55,593 bases of DNA from the NCBI RefSeq assembly GCF_001884185.1, contig NZ_MAOE01000059.1, positions 1 through 55,593 on the forward strand, written 5' to 3'. Shown one piece after another: positions 44,927 through 55,400 of the stretch (position 1 is the stretch's first letter; every line of letters begins with the position of its first letter). The translations under genes and the position numbers were made by a program. This DNA comes from Bacillus albus. Lineage in GTDB: Bacteria; Bacillota; Bacilli; Bacillales; Bacillaceae_G. The notes beneath the pieces were generated by a model. The model worked only from the letters and a program-made list of their open reading frames with translations. It did not search any database and was not told where the DNA came from.

Positions 44927-46596
44927 TGAATTCTTTAGAACAAGTAAAAGGATTGATTAAAGAAGAAATTCAAGCTGCTGTATTAAAGGCAGAATTAGCA
45001 ACAGAAGAACAGATTCCAAACGTTGTATTAGAATCTCCAAAAGATAAAACAAATGGTGACTTCTCTACAAATATGGCAATGCAACTTGCACGCGTTGCGA
45101 AAAAAGCACCTCGTATGATTGCAGAAGAATTAGTTGCAAACTTCGATAAAGCAAAAGCTTCTATTGAAAAAATTGAAATCGCAGGTCCTGGTTTCATTAA
45201 CTTCTACATGGATAATAGCTACTTAACAGACTTAATCCCAACAATCGTTAATGCTGGTGAAGCTTATGGTGAAACGAATACTGGTAAAGGTGAAAAAGTA
45301 CAAGTTGAGTTCGTATCTGCGAACCCAACAGGTGACCTTCACTTAGGACATGCACGTGGTGCAGCAGTAGGTGACACTTTATGTAACCTATTAGCAAAAG
45401 CAGGGTACGATGTATCTCGTGAGTACTACATTAATGACGCTGGTAACCAAATTCATAACTTAGCTCTTTCTGTTGAAGCTCGTTACATGCAAGCTTTAGG
45501 CTTAGAGAAAGAAATGCCAGAAGACGGATACCATGGTGCGGACATCATTGGAATCGGTAAACGTTTAGCAGAAGAGTTTGGCGATCGTTATGCGAAAGCT
45601 GATGAAAAAGAAAGCTATGAATTCTACCGTGAGTACGGTTTAAAATATGAGTTGGCAAAACTTCAAAAAGACTTAGAAAGCTTCCGTGTTAAATTTGATG
45701 TATGGTTCTCAGAAACATCATTATACAAAAACGGAAAAATTGATCAAGCTCTTGCTGTATTAAAAGAGCGCGACGAGATTTTTGAAGAAGACGGTGCAAC
45801 TTGGTTCCGTTCAATGACTTACGGTGACGATAAGAACCGTGTATTAATTAAAAACGATGGTTCTTACACGTACTTAACGCCAGATATCGCGTATCACCGT
45901 GATAAATTAGAGCGTGGTTTCGATAAGTTAATCAACATTTGGGGTGCTGACCACCACGGTTACATTCCACGTATGAAAGCTGCTATTCAAGCGTTAGGTT
46001 ACGATAAAGAAACACTTGAAGTAGAAATCATCCAAATGGTACAACTATACCAAAACGGTGAAAAAATGAAAATGAGTAAACGTACAGGTAAAGCAGTTAC
46101 ACTTCGTGAGCTTATGGAAGAAGTAGGCGTGGACGCAATGCGTTACTTCTTCGCAATGCGTAGCGGTGATTCTCATTTAGACTTCGATATGGACTTAGCT
46201 GTATCAAAATCTAATGAAAACCCAGTATACTACGCACAATATGCTCATGCTCGCGTATGCAGTATCCTTCGTCAAGGTGAAGAATTAGGATTAGCTACAG
46301 GCGGAGATGTTAACTACAAACTTGTTACTTCTGAGAAAGAAGTAGAGTTACTGAAAAAACTTGGTGAATTCCCAGCAGTAGTTGCGGATGCAGCACAAAA
46401 ACGTTTACCACACCGTATTACAAACTATGCATTTGAATTAGCAGCAACATTACACAGCTTCTACAATGCAGAAAAAGTATTAAACCAAGATAACTTAGAA
46501 TTAAGTAAAGCTCGCTACGAGTTAATGAAAGCAGTACGCACTACACTTCAAAACGCACTAGCAATCGTAGGAGTATCTGCACCAGAAAAAATGTAA
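44926..46596 (+). CDS. argS: Arginyl-tRNA synthetase
   Basis: 556 aa, class I synthetase. N-terminal Add-1 domain about 1-100, HIGH motif as HLGHARGA (about 132-139, in [16 protein letters not shown]), KMSKS-like [12 protein letters not shown] (about 383), and a C-terminal DALR anticodon-binding domain from about 440. It charges tRNA-Arg. No T-box is present upstream. Translationally coupled to ywiB (1-bp overlap). High-expression codon bias. Followed by copy 2 of the two-module hairpin element. Confidence 0.97.
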
Positions 46597-46603
46597 TTAG
46601 GAA

Positions 46604-46850
46604 AAGCGGAAGCGGCTCGTTCAGAATAGGAGGAGGATGGAGCTCCTGACAGAGAGGCGTACTTTGCCTCGAAGGAAGGCGCGAAGCCACCGAGTATTCT
46701 AGCCGCTGGAGCTGGACAATAAAGAAAAGCAGAGCCGACTGTTTAGCCCCGAAGGCTAAGGTTCTTTCCCACAGAAGATGCATTTTATCTTCTTGTGTGG
46801 AAGGTTCTTAGACGGAAGGGGCTAGGAGGCAGAGCTGGATATAAAGAAAA
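46604..46850 (+). repeat. Two-module hairpin element, copy 2 (downstream of argS)
   Basis: Module A: GCGGCT (46612-46617), AGAATA (46623-46628), TATTCT (46695-46700), AGCCGC (46701-46706), with inner hairpins GAGGC/GCCTC and GGC/GCC. Module B: TAGCCCC (46744-46750) / GGGGCTA (46818-46824), CTAAG/CTTAG, CCACA (46769-46773) / TGTGG (46796-46800), GAAGAT/ATCTTC. Modules end AGCTGGACAATAAA and AGCTGGATATAAA. Paired bases differ from copy 1 yet pairing is kept. Accounts for most of the 46597-46990 gap. Confidence 0.75.
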
Positions 46851-46879
46851 GCGAAGCCGACTTTCGCTTTCAGTAAAAG

Positions 46880-46912
46880 GCAATCACACGATGTTGTGAT
46901 TGCTTTTTTTTA
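46880..46912 (+). terminator. Terminator after the argS-linked element
   Basis: GCAATCACA / TGTGATTGC stem then eight T. Confidence 0.92.
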
Positions 46913-46990
46913 TGGAGATAATAAAAAATAAAATTTTATCAAACAAAAGGAGAATTTGCGTCGTCTTATATAAATGACAGGAGGTTTATG

Positions 46991-47245
46991 ATGGAAGAAA
47001 AGGTAGAAGAATTGATTGACATATATAAGCAGCAAATATATTCCTTATGCTATAAATTAGCGAAAACGAAAGAAGATGCAGAAGATATTTTTCAAGAGAC
47101 TTGGATAAAAGAGTTAAAGGAAATTTGCGAATCGAAAAAAGGTACTTTTACAGTTACATTAAAAGCGAATGAAAAATATGTGTTTAGTATAAGTGGTGTA
47201 ATGGTGAAAGATGGATTTGTAAAAGTAAAATGGAAAGAGAAATAA
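46991..47245 (+). pseudogene. Chimeric remnant: sigma-70 region 2 fused to an unrelated C-terminal tail
   Basis: 84 codons. Residues 1-40 (ELIDIYKQQIYSLCYKLAKT, then KEDAEDIFQETWIK) are the start of region 2 of an ECF-type sigma factor. From about 41 the sequence switches to KGTFTVTLKANEKYVFSISG and VKDGFVKVKWKEK, a beta-rich tail resembling the end of a secreted or anti-sigma-type protein. No -10-binding helix end or region 4 is present, so it cannot work as a sigma factor. Simplest reading: an in-frame deletion fused a sigma gene to the end of a neighbour, perhaps its anti-sigma gene. SD GAGG and ATG 46991 are intact, so it may still be translated. Confidence 0.55.
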
Positions 47246-47276
47246 AAGAGGCCCTGTAAAGGACCTCTTTTCTATT
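47246..47276. terminator. Bidirectional terminator after the chimeric ORF
   Basis: AAAAGAGG(CC)CT / AGGACCTCTTTT stem between convergent genes. Confidence 0.75.
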
Positions 47277-47646
47277 GGATAGTATAAGTAACAGAAAAGC
47301 TAACAGGACTATAGTAAACGTAAGGCGCATGAAATTGAACGTACATATTTCCATCTGTTTTTGCAGTGAAAATTCTGCCGTACCCATCAGAATAACGCCC
47401 GATAAGGTTATGATTTGAGTCATAAACACTGTAACTAGGAGTTTTACTGTTAGGTTGAATTGTTAACTCTTGTCCCTTTTGAAGGAAAACAGGTTCTTGT
47501 TCAGAACTACTTCCAGTTTGCAAAGAATAAAATTTTGTAAAGCTTTGTTCTTGAGTGGCAGCAGCAACCTTTGTTTCAGGAATAAACGCGGTAGCACCAG
47601 TAATTCCTGCTAAAGTTAACGCACCGGCTAAAATCATTTTTTTCAT
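47272..47646 (-). CDS. Small secreted protein, unknown function
   Basis: 124 aa. Clear signal peptide (KKMILAGALTLAGITGATAF, cleavage probably near VAA-AT at about 29). The mature part is a beta-rich domain with EPVFLQKGQELTIQPNSK, YSVYDSNHNLIGRYSDGYGR and FTAKTDGNMYVQFHAPY. No cysteines and no LPXTG motif. The ATG at 47646 has an AAGGAGG SD and replaces the upstream in-frame start at 47679. A near-consensus PlcR box lies 78 bp upstream, pointing to the B. cereus virulence/secretome regulon. Confidence 0.75.
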   Translation of the reverse strand: MKKMILAGALTLAGITGATAFIPETKVAAATQEQSFTKFYSLQTGSSSEQEPVFLQKGQELTIQPNSKTPSYSVYDSNHNLIGRYSDGYGRIFTAKTDGNMYVQFHAPYVYYSPVSFSVTYTIQ

Positions 47647-47723
47647 AGTAGAAAAAGCCTCCTTATTAGTTGTAATCATTTTTGTTACAGTTAATATTGT
47701 ATACGATAATGAGTAGGAGAAAA

Positions 47724-47739
47724 TATGCTTTTATGCATA
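47724..47739 (-). promoter_or_regulatory. PlcR-box-like palindrome upstream of the secreted-protein gene
   Basis: TATGCTTTTATGCATA (minus: TATGCATAAAAGCATA) matches the PlcR consensus TATGNANNNNTNCATA at all but one fixed position. It lies 78 bp upstream of the secreted-protein ATG, a usual distance for PlcR targets. Confidence 0.45.
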
Positions 47740-48544
47740 TATATTTTTTCTCAATAAAATGTCACCACTTTAAAGTGAGTGATTTTTGCTATAACTAATT
47801 GTTTTTTCTTTTGGACTGACAAAATAAGATGGATAAAGACTTTATTATATGTTTTTTTATTTTAATTAATTTATATTGAGAAATAGAAAAGTGCAACCTG
47901 AATTATTTGCATATTTTTAATGAGGATATAGATGTTATTACTTTTAAAAGAAAGGTGGTTTTTTCTGAAAAACATAAATATATAATGTTTTGTAAATTAA
48001 GGAGAATTCTATGAGGGTGGTCAATCTTAGTCAGAATATGATATGTAAAATAGGATGATTGGTTAACCTAAAGATGCCTTATAATAATAAAGTAAAAATG
48101 GGGAACAACAATTAACTATTGATTTTTGGTAACAATTCTAGAATAATAGACTATGGAAAAAATTTGTTGTTTTTTGGGGGAATTACGAAAAAAGGCATGT
48201 CTGTATTATTTATTGATGAAATGCTAATAGGGAATGTTGTAATTGCTTTAAATCATGTTATTACAATCAAGGTAAGTGTACTTAAATTTATAATCTACCT
48301 AACAACTGAGTAGGTAATCCTCAAAACTTCGTATTTATTTAAAGAGTTATGGATTTGGTGCTAATCAACTTGGTTTTTTAGATTCAATAAAAATAATGAG
48401 GAGATATACACCTCTTATTTTTGATTTAACATAACCTATATATATAATAATATATAAATGTATATAAGTATATATAAATATTTTATTATTCGTAAAGAAA
48501 TTAAAAATTCTTAGCGTATAGATAATATATAGGTTTATTTTAAT

Positions 48545-48771
48545 TTTTTGACATAGATCTAGAATCAGATCTATCAGGAGAAACCCTTTTTCTCGACACC
48601 CATTTATATACTCCAAAAATGAAAAGACTGATTCCCGTATTTCTGCAAAATTCACATGAAATCAGTTGAAAATCACAATCGTTTTTATTTACCCCCAAAC
48701 TTGTTCCACTTTATTCAGATTTGGAGAATATTTCTTTTATCTTCATAGACAAACAATACTTCGTCCGTAAT
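48545..48771 (-). pseudogene. Degenerate, internally deleted IS630-like transposase remnant
   Basis: Minus-strand frames read ITDEVLFVYEDKRNILQI, stop, IKWNKFGGK (48771-48690) and, about 20 codons on, NFAEIRESVFSFLEYING (from about 48652). The first resembles the (L/I)LFxDE...W..KGKQ region of IS630-family DDE transposases, the second their C-terminal EIRxSVxSFxxxIN. In intact enzymes more than 100 residues separate these parts, so a deletion plus a stop codon is implied. Identification is by motif memory only. Confidence 0.32.
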
Positions 48772-48831
48772 ATTTTAATCATATAGCGCTGATGTTAAAA
48801 TGTTTTTTGCATCAATTTATTTCGGTATTTA

Positions 48832-49222
48832 ACTAAATATTAAATGTTTTAATACATGGACATTATCAGCTGTACTTATGATGACAGAAAGCTTATCTTC
48901 TAATGATATCCTGTAAAATATGAGTTTTTTAACTCGTTCCACATTTATAAGCTTTTTTGCTGGTATGCTGAATGCGACTATAATCCATACTTATCGTTCT
49001 TTTTTCAGAACGATAAGTATGGAAGTTGATAGGATGCATATTTGCTGTGAAGTAGTTAGTCTATATTTGCCCGCACTAAAATCTTTTACACATAGAATAA
49101 GCATTTTATAATTCCTAAGGCACAAAAAGAAGAATGGTTGTCATGAGTTTCGTCTGGAATGCGTTTTAAATCATTTTTTTCTAATTTTAAATGTATTCCA
49201 GTATCTGTCGTCTATATGTATT
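48832..49222 (-). pseudogene. Frame-disrupted coding remnant of unknown family
   Basis: Three successive minus-strand stretches look coding but lie in different frames: [20 protein letters not shown] and [15 protein letters not shown]; then MLILCVKDFSAGKYRLTTSQ and QICILSTSILIVLKKER; then FSIPAKKLINVERVKKLIFY and RISLEDKLSVIISTADNVHV. Composition suggests one or more ancient genes with frameshifts. No family is recognised. A 16-bp perfect hairpin at 48985-49022 sits at the last junction. Confidence 0.28.
48985..49022. repeat. 16-bp perfect inverted repeat
   Basis: CCATACTTATCGTTCT (48985-49000), loop TTTTTC, AGAACGATAAGTATGG (49007-49022). It lies inside the decayed region and has no T tract outside the stem. 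Possibly a transposon scar or duplicated inverted segment. Confidence 0.6.
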
Positions 49223-49490
49223 TATTATTTAAACTTCTTTATTAAGGTTTATCTATGTTCCTATTAAAAAATATAGGTTAAAAGTACATAATTGTAGGCG
49301 TGTTGAAAATGTTAGATACACTTATAAAAAATCAAGTTTCAAGTTGTTAAGTAGTAGTGAAGGAGGAAGAGAAATCATAATAGCTATTAAAAATACGTAG
49401 GTGAAATAGTTGGATAATAGAATTTTTGACATAACATGTTTGTACCAGAAACTATTTATATTTTAAATTATGAGGAGGCTAACATAGAGT

Positions 49491-52400
49491 ATGTATTTGA
49501 AGAGAATTACTTCAATTTTTTCGATTATAATGATTTTCATGTTTACTATAGGCCAGAGTCTTTTGCCTATCGTAGCAAATGCACAAGAATTAAACACAGC
49601 AGGAATTGTGGATAGTTTTAAGATTGATAAAACAGATCTTTATGTCGGACAACGGACTAAAGTAACTGTAAACTTTAGTGAAAAAGATGGCCTTAAGCTG
49701 AAGCCTGGAGACACACTGACATTAACACTACCTCCAGAATTAAAAGGATTAAATACAGAGTTTTTATTAGATGATTATGGTACTTGTAAAGTCACTGCAG
49801 GTACTGTGGTATGTACATTTAATGATAAAGTGAGTACACATCAAAATATTAAAGGGTATTTAAACTTTTTTATAGAAGCTGCTAATGTAGGAACGGATGA
49901 AAAGAAAGAGATTGAAACCAATTTTGGTACAAATGTAGATAAGCAATCTGTAACAATTACCGGCCCAAGCAGTGGAGGGGGTACAGATCCTGGAAAGCCA
50001 CCATTTTTTTATAAAACTGGTGATATGAACTCAGGTAAGAGCGATGAAGTACGTTGGTTCTTGAATATAAACTTGGCTAAAGAAGAGTTAAGTCGTGATA
50101 TTGTTGTGACTGATAATTTACAGGAAGGTCAAATACTTAATAAGGATAGTTTCTATATAATTGTAGATGATCATATAGGTCGTCGATCTTTAACGCTACA
50201 AGAGCTTGAAAAGCAAGGTTACGGGACGATTACCTTTACTGGAGACAAATCATTTAAAGTTGTGCTTAATAAGGATAAAGCGCGTCTTGCCTCCTTTTCA
50301 ATTGGTTATACATCTACTATAACGGAAGCCGGGAAGAAGCAAGATTTCTTTAAGAATGATTATACGATTGATTACCAAGTTTTAAACGGAGAACCGGTTA
50401 CTGAATCGGGTACTCATCCAGTCGAAAATATGACAGCTGGGGGTGGTGCTGAAGGTAACGTGACTCCAAGAGGAACACTAAAAATTGTGAAGCATATTGA
50501 AGGGGATGAAGAAAAAGTAATCCCAAATGTTTCGTTTAAGTTATATAAAGAGCCTAATGAACAAGTTGGAGATGTATATACAACAGATGAAAAAGGGATA
50601 ATTGAAATCCCTAATTTACAACCAGGTAAATATTATGTGAAAGAAGTTTCGGCTCCAGACTATATTGATTTCGATCCTCAAGCAAAAGTGAACTTTGAAG
50701 TTAAATCAGATGCTGTAAATGGAGTTAAGTTGCTAATTCCGAATAAAGTGAAAACTACATCTATTGCAGGAACGAAGACGTGGAAAGACGATAACGAGAA
50801 AGATCGTCCAAGCTCGATTAAAGTAGACCTACTACAAAATGGGAAAGTGGTAGACACGAAAGAAGTAACAGCGGCAGATGGTTGGAAATACAAATTTGAC
50901 AACCTAACAGTCTATGATGCAAATGGAGTAGCGTACAAGTATGAAGTAAAAGAACAACCGATAGATGGATACACAACAGAAGTAAATGGTTATGACATTA
51001 CAAATACAAAAGTGGTACAAACAACAAAAGTAGAAGGAACGAAAACATGGAAGGACGGAAATGCGGAAGGTCGTCCAACGATGATTAAAGTAGACCTTTT
51101 ACAAAATGGTACAGTGATTGCGACGCAAGAAGTAAGCGAAGCAACAGGCTGGAAATATGAATTTAAAGATTTGGCAATAAACGATGCAGACGGAAAAGCA
51201 TATAAGTATGAAGTGAAAGAACAAGCAGTAGACGGATACGAATCCAAAGTAAATGGTTATGACATCACGAATACAAAAGTAGGCAAGACATCAGTTGCAG
51301 GAACGAAGACATGGAAAGGTGGCACAGAGGAAGAGCATAAAGCCATCAAAGTAGACTTACTACAAAACGGTACAGTGATTGCGACACAAGAAGTAAGCAA
51401 AGAAACAGGTTGGAAGTATGAATTTAAAGATTTAGTAGCGTTCGATGAAAATGGAAAAGCATACAAGTATGAAGTGAAAGAACAACCGGTAGATGGATAC
51501 GAATCCAAAGTAAATGGTTATGACATCACGAATACAAAAGTAGGCAAGACATCAGTTGCAGGGACGAAGACGTGGAATGATAACAATGCGTCAGAGCGTC
51601 CGAAAACCATCAAAGTAGATTTAGTACAAAAAGATAACTCACAAGCACAAAAAGAAACAGTGATTGCGACGCAAGAAGTAAGTGAAGCAACGGGCTGGAA
51701 GTATGAGTTTAAAGATTTAGTAGCGTATGATGAAAATGGAGTAGCGTACAAGTATGAAGTGAAAGAACAAGTAGTCCCAGGATATGAATCCAAAGTAAAC
51801 GGTTATGACATCACGAATACAAAAGTAGGCGAAACAAAAGTAGAAGGAACGAAAATATGGAAAGACGATAATGCGAAAGATCGTCCGGAAATGATCAAAG
51901 TAGACCTTTTACAAAACGGTAAAGTAGTAGATACAAAAGAAGTAACAGCAGAAACAAACTGGAAGTATACGTTTGAAAAGCTACAAGCATACGATGCAAA
52001 CGGAGTAGCATACAAGTATGAAGTGAAAGAACAAGCAATACCAGGATATGAATCCAAAGTAAATGGTACTGACATCACAAATACAAAAGTAGGCAAAACA
52101 AAAGTAGAAGGAACGAAGACATGGAAAGACGATAACGCAACAGATCGTCCGGAAATGATCAAAGTAGACCTACTACAAAATGGTACAGTGATTGCGACGC
52201 AAGAAGTAAGCAAAGTAACAGGCTGGAAATACGAATTCAAAGATTTAGCAGCGTATGATGCAGAAGGTAAGGCATACAAGTATGAAGTGAAAGAACAAGC
52301 AGTTGAAGGATATAAATCCAAAGTAAACGGTTATGACATCACGAATACAAAAGTAGGCGAAACGAAAGTAGAAGGAACAAAAACGTGGAACGATAACAAT

Positions 52401-55400
52401 GCAACAGATCGTCCAAGCACGATTAAAGTAGACTTACTACAAAACGGTAAAGTAGTAGATACAAAAGAAGTAACAGCAGAAACAAACTGGAAGTATACGT
52501 TTGAAAAGCTACAAGCATACGATGCAGAAGGCAAGGCATACAAGTATGAAGTGAAAGAACAAGCAGTACCAGGATATGAGTCGAAAGTAAATGGTACTGA
52601 TATCATAAATACAAAAGTAGGCAAAACAAAAGTAGAAGGAACGAAGACATGGAAAGACGGAAATGCAACAGACCGTCCGACGATGATCAAAGTAGACTTA
52701 CTACAAAACGGGAATGTGATTCAAACACACGACGTACTAGCAGTAATGGGCTGGAAATATATATTCGCGGATCTAGAAGCATATGATGCGGAAGGAAAGG
52801 CTTACGAGTATACAGTGAAAGAACAGGCAGTACCAGGATATGAATCCAAAGTAAGTGGTACTGATATCACAAATACAAAAGTAGGTCAAACAAAAGTAGA
52901 AGGAACGAAGACATGGAAAGATGATAACGCAACAGATCGTCCGGAAATGATCAAAGTAGACCTTTTACAAAATGGTACAGTGATTGCGACGCAAGAAGTA
53001 AGCAAAGCAACAGGTTGGAAATATGAATTCAAAGATTTAGCAGCGTATGATGCAAACGGAGTAGCATACAAGTATGAAGTGAAAGAACAAGCAATACCAG
53101 GATATGAATCCAAAGTAAAAGGTTATGACATCAAGAATACAAAAGTAGGCGAAACAAAAGTAGAAGGAATGAAAACATGGAAAGACGATAACGCGAAAGA
53201 TCGTCCGGAAATGATCAAAGTAGATCTTTTACAAAATGGTAAAGTAGTAGATACAAAAGAAGTAACAGCGGCGACAAACTGGAAGTACACGTTCGAAAAA
53301 CTCCAAGCATACGATGCAAACGGAGTAGCATACAAGTATGAAGTGAAAGAACAAGCAATACCAGGATATGAATCCAAAGTAAAAGGTACTGACATCACGA
53401 ATACAAAAGTTGGCAAAACAAAAGTAGAAGGAACGAAAACATGGAAAGACGATAACGCGAAAGATCGTCCGGAAATGATCAAAGTAGACCTACTACAAAA
53501 TGGTACAGTGATTGCGACACAAGAAGTAAGCAAAGTAACAGGCTGGAAATACGAATTCAAAGATTTAGCAGCGTATGATGAAAATGGAGTAGCGTACAAG
53601 TATGAAGTGAAGGAACAAGCGGTGGCTGGATATGAATCCAAAGTAAACGGTACTGACATCACAAATACAAAAGTAGGCGAAACAAAAGTAGAAGGAACGA
53701 AGACATGGAAAGACGATAATGCAACAAATCGTCCAAGCACAATCAAAGTAGACTTACTACAAAACGGTAAAGTAGTAGATACAAAAGAAGTAACAGCAGA
53801 AACAAACTGGAAGTACATGTTTGAAAAACTTCAAGCATACGATGCAGCAGGTAAGGCATACAAGTATGAAGTGAAAGAACAAGCAGTTGAAGGATATAAA
53901 TCCAAAGTAAACGGTTATGACATCACGAATACAAAAGTAGGCGAAACGAAAGTAGAAGGAACAAAAACGTGGAACGATAACAATACAACAGATCGTCCAA
54001 GCACAATCAAAGTAGATTTACTACAAAACGGTAAAGTAGTAGATACAAAAGAAGTAACAGTAGAAACAAACTGGAAGTATATGTTTGAAAAACTCCAAGC
54101 ATACGATGCAAACGGAGTAGCGTACAAGTATGAAGTGAAAGAACAGGCAGTACCAGGATATGAATCAAAGGTAAATGGTTATGACATCACAAATACAAAA
54201 GTAGGTAAAACAAAAGTAGAAGGAACGAAGACATGGAAAGACGATAACGCAACAGATCGTCCGGAAATGATTAAAGTAGACCTTTTACAAAATGGTACAG
54301 TGATTGCGACGCAAGAAGTAAGTAAAGCAACAGGCTGGAAATACGAATTCAAAGATTTAGCAGCGTATGATGCAGAAGGAAAGGCATACAAGTATGAAGT
54401 GAAAGAGCAAACAGTACCAGGATATGAATCAAAAGTAAGTGGTACTGACATCACAAATACAAAAGTAGGCGAAACAAAAGTAGAAGGAACAAAAACGTGG
54501 AACGATAATAACGCAACAGATCGTCCAAGCACAATCAAAGTAGACTTACTACAAAACGGTAAAGTAGTAGATACAAAAGAAGTAACAGTAGAAACAAACT
54601 GGAAGTATACGTTTGAAAAATTACAAGCATACGATGCAGAAGGAAAGGCATACAAGTATGAAGTGAAAGAACAAGCAGTTGAAGGATATAAATCCAAAGT
54701 AAACGGTTATGACATCACAAATACAAAAGTAGGCGAAACGAAAGTAGAAGGAACAAAGACATGGAACGATAACAACGCAACAGATCGTCCAAGCACGATT
54801 AAAGTAGACTTACTACAAAACGGTAAAGTAATTGACACGAAAGAAGTAAGTAAAGCAACAAATTGGAAGTACACGTTTGAAAAACTCCAAGCTTACGATA
54901 CAAACGGAGTAGCGTACAAGTATGAAGTGAAGGAACAACCAATAGCTGGATATAAATCCGAAGTAAAAGGTACTGATATTGCAAATACAAAAGTAGGCGA
55001 AACGAAAGTAGAAGGAACAAAAACGTGGAACGATAACAATGCAACGGATCGTCCAAGCACGATTAAAGTAGACTTACTACAAAACGGTAAAGTAGTAGAT
55101 ACAAAAGAAGTAACAGCAGAAACAAACTGGAAGTATACGTTTGAAAAACTCCAAGCATACGATGAAAATGGAGTAGCGTACAAGTATGAAGTGAAAGAAC
55201 AAGCAGTACCAGGATATGAATCAAAAGTAAGTGGTACTGACATCACAAATACAAAAGTAGGCGAAACAAAAGTAGAAGGAACGAAGACATGGAAAGACGA
55301 TAACGCAACAGATCGTCCAAGCACAATCAAAGTAGACTTACTACAAAACGGTAAAGTAGTAGATACAAAAGAAGTAACAGCAGAAACAAACTGGAAGTAT

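Larger units (their letters stand above)
47647..49490. other. 1.8-kb AT-rich intergenic region with decayed remnants
   Basis: No convincing intact gene on either strand. It contains the PlcR-like box (47724), a 15-codon mini-ORF with an AAGGAG SD (ATG 48011), a palindrome ATAGATCT-agaatc-AGATCTAT (48553-48574), a 16-bp perfect hairpin (48985-49022) and frame-broken coding remnants on the minus strand (48545-49222). The adhesin leader occupies the last stretch. Confidence 0.6.

Noticed and set aside
48119-48313. 64-aa + strand open frame in the AT-rich gap
   Set aside because: TTG start with no SD, no domain and biased toward Ile/Phe from AT-rich sequence.
48365-48655. 96-aa minus-strand open frame as an intact gene
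   Set aside because: Only its first 35 or so residues look coding (transposase C-terminus-like); the remainder translates AT-rich repeats. Treated as part of a remnant instead.
49426-49458. Promoter for the adhesin (TTGACA at 49426)
   Set aside because: A perfect -35 hexamer, but no convincing -10 at 16-18 bp; TATTTA is 21 bp away. Not strong enough to list.
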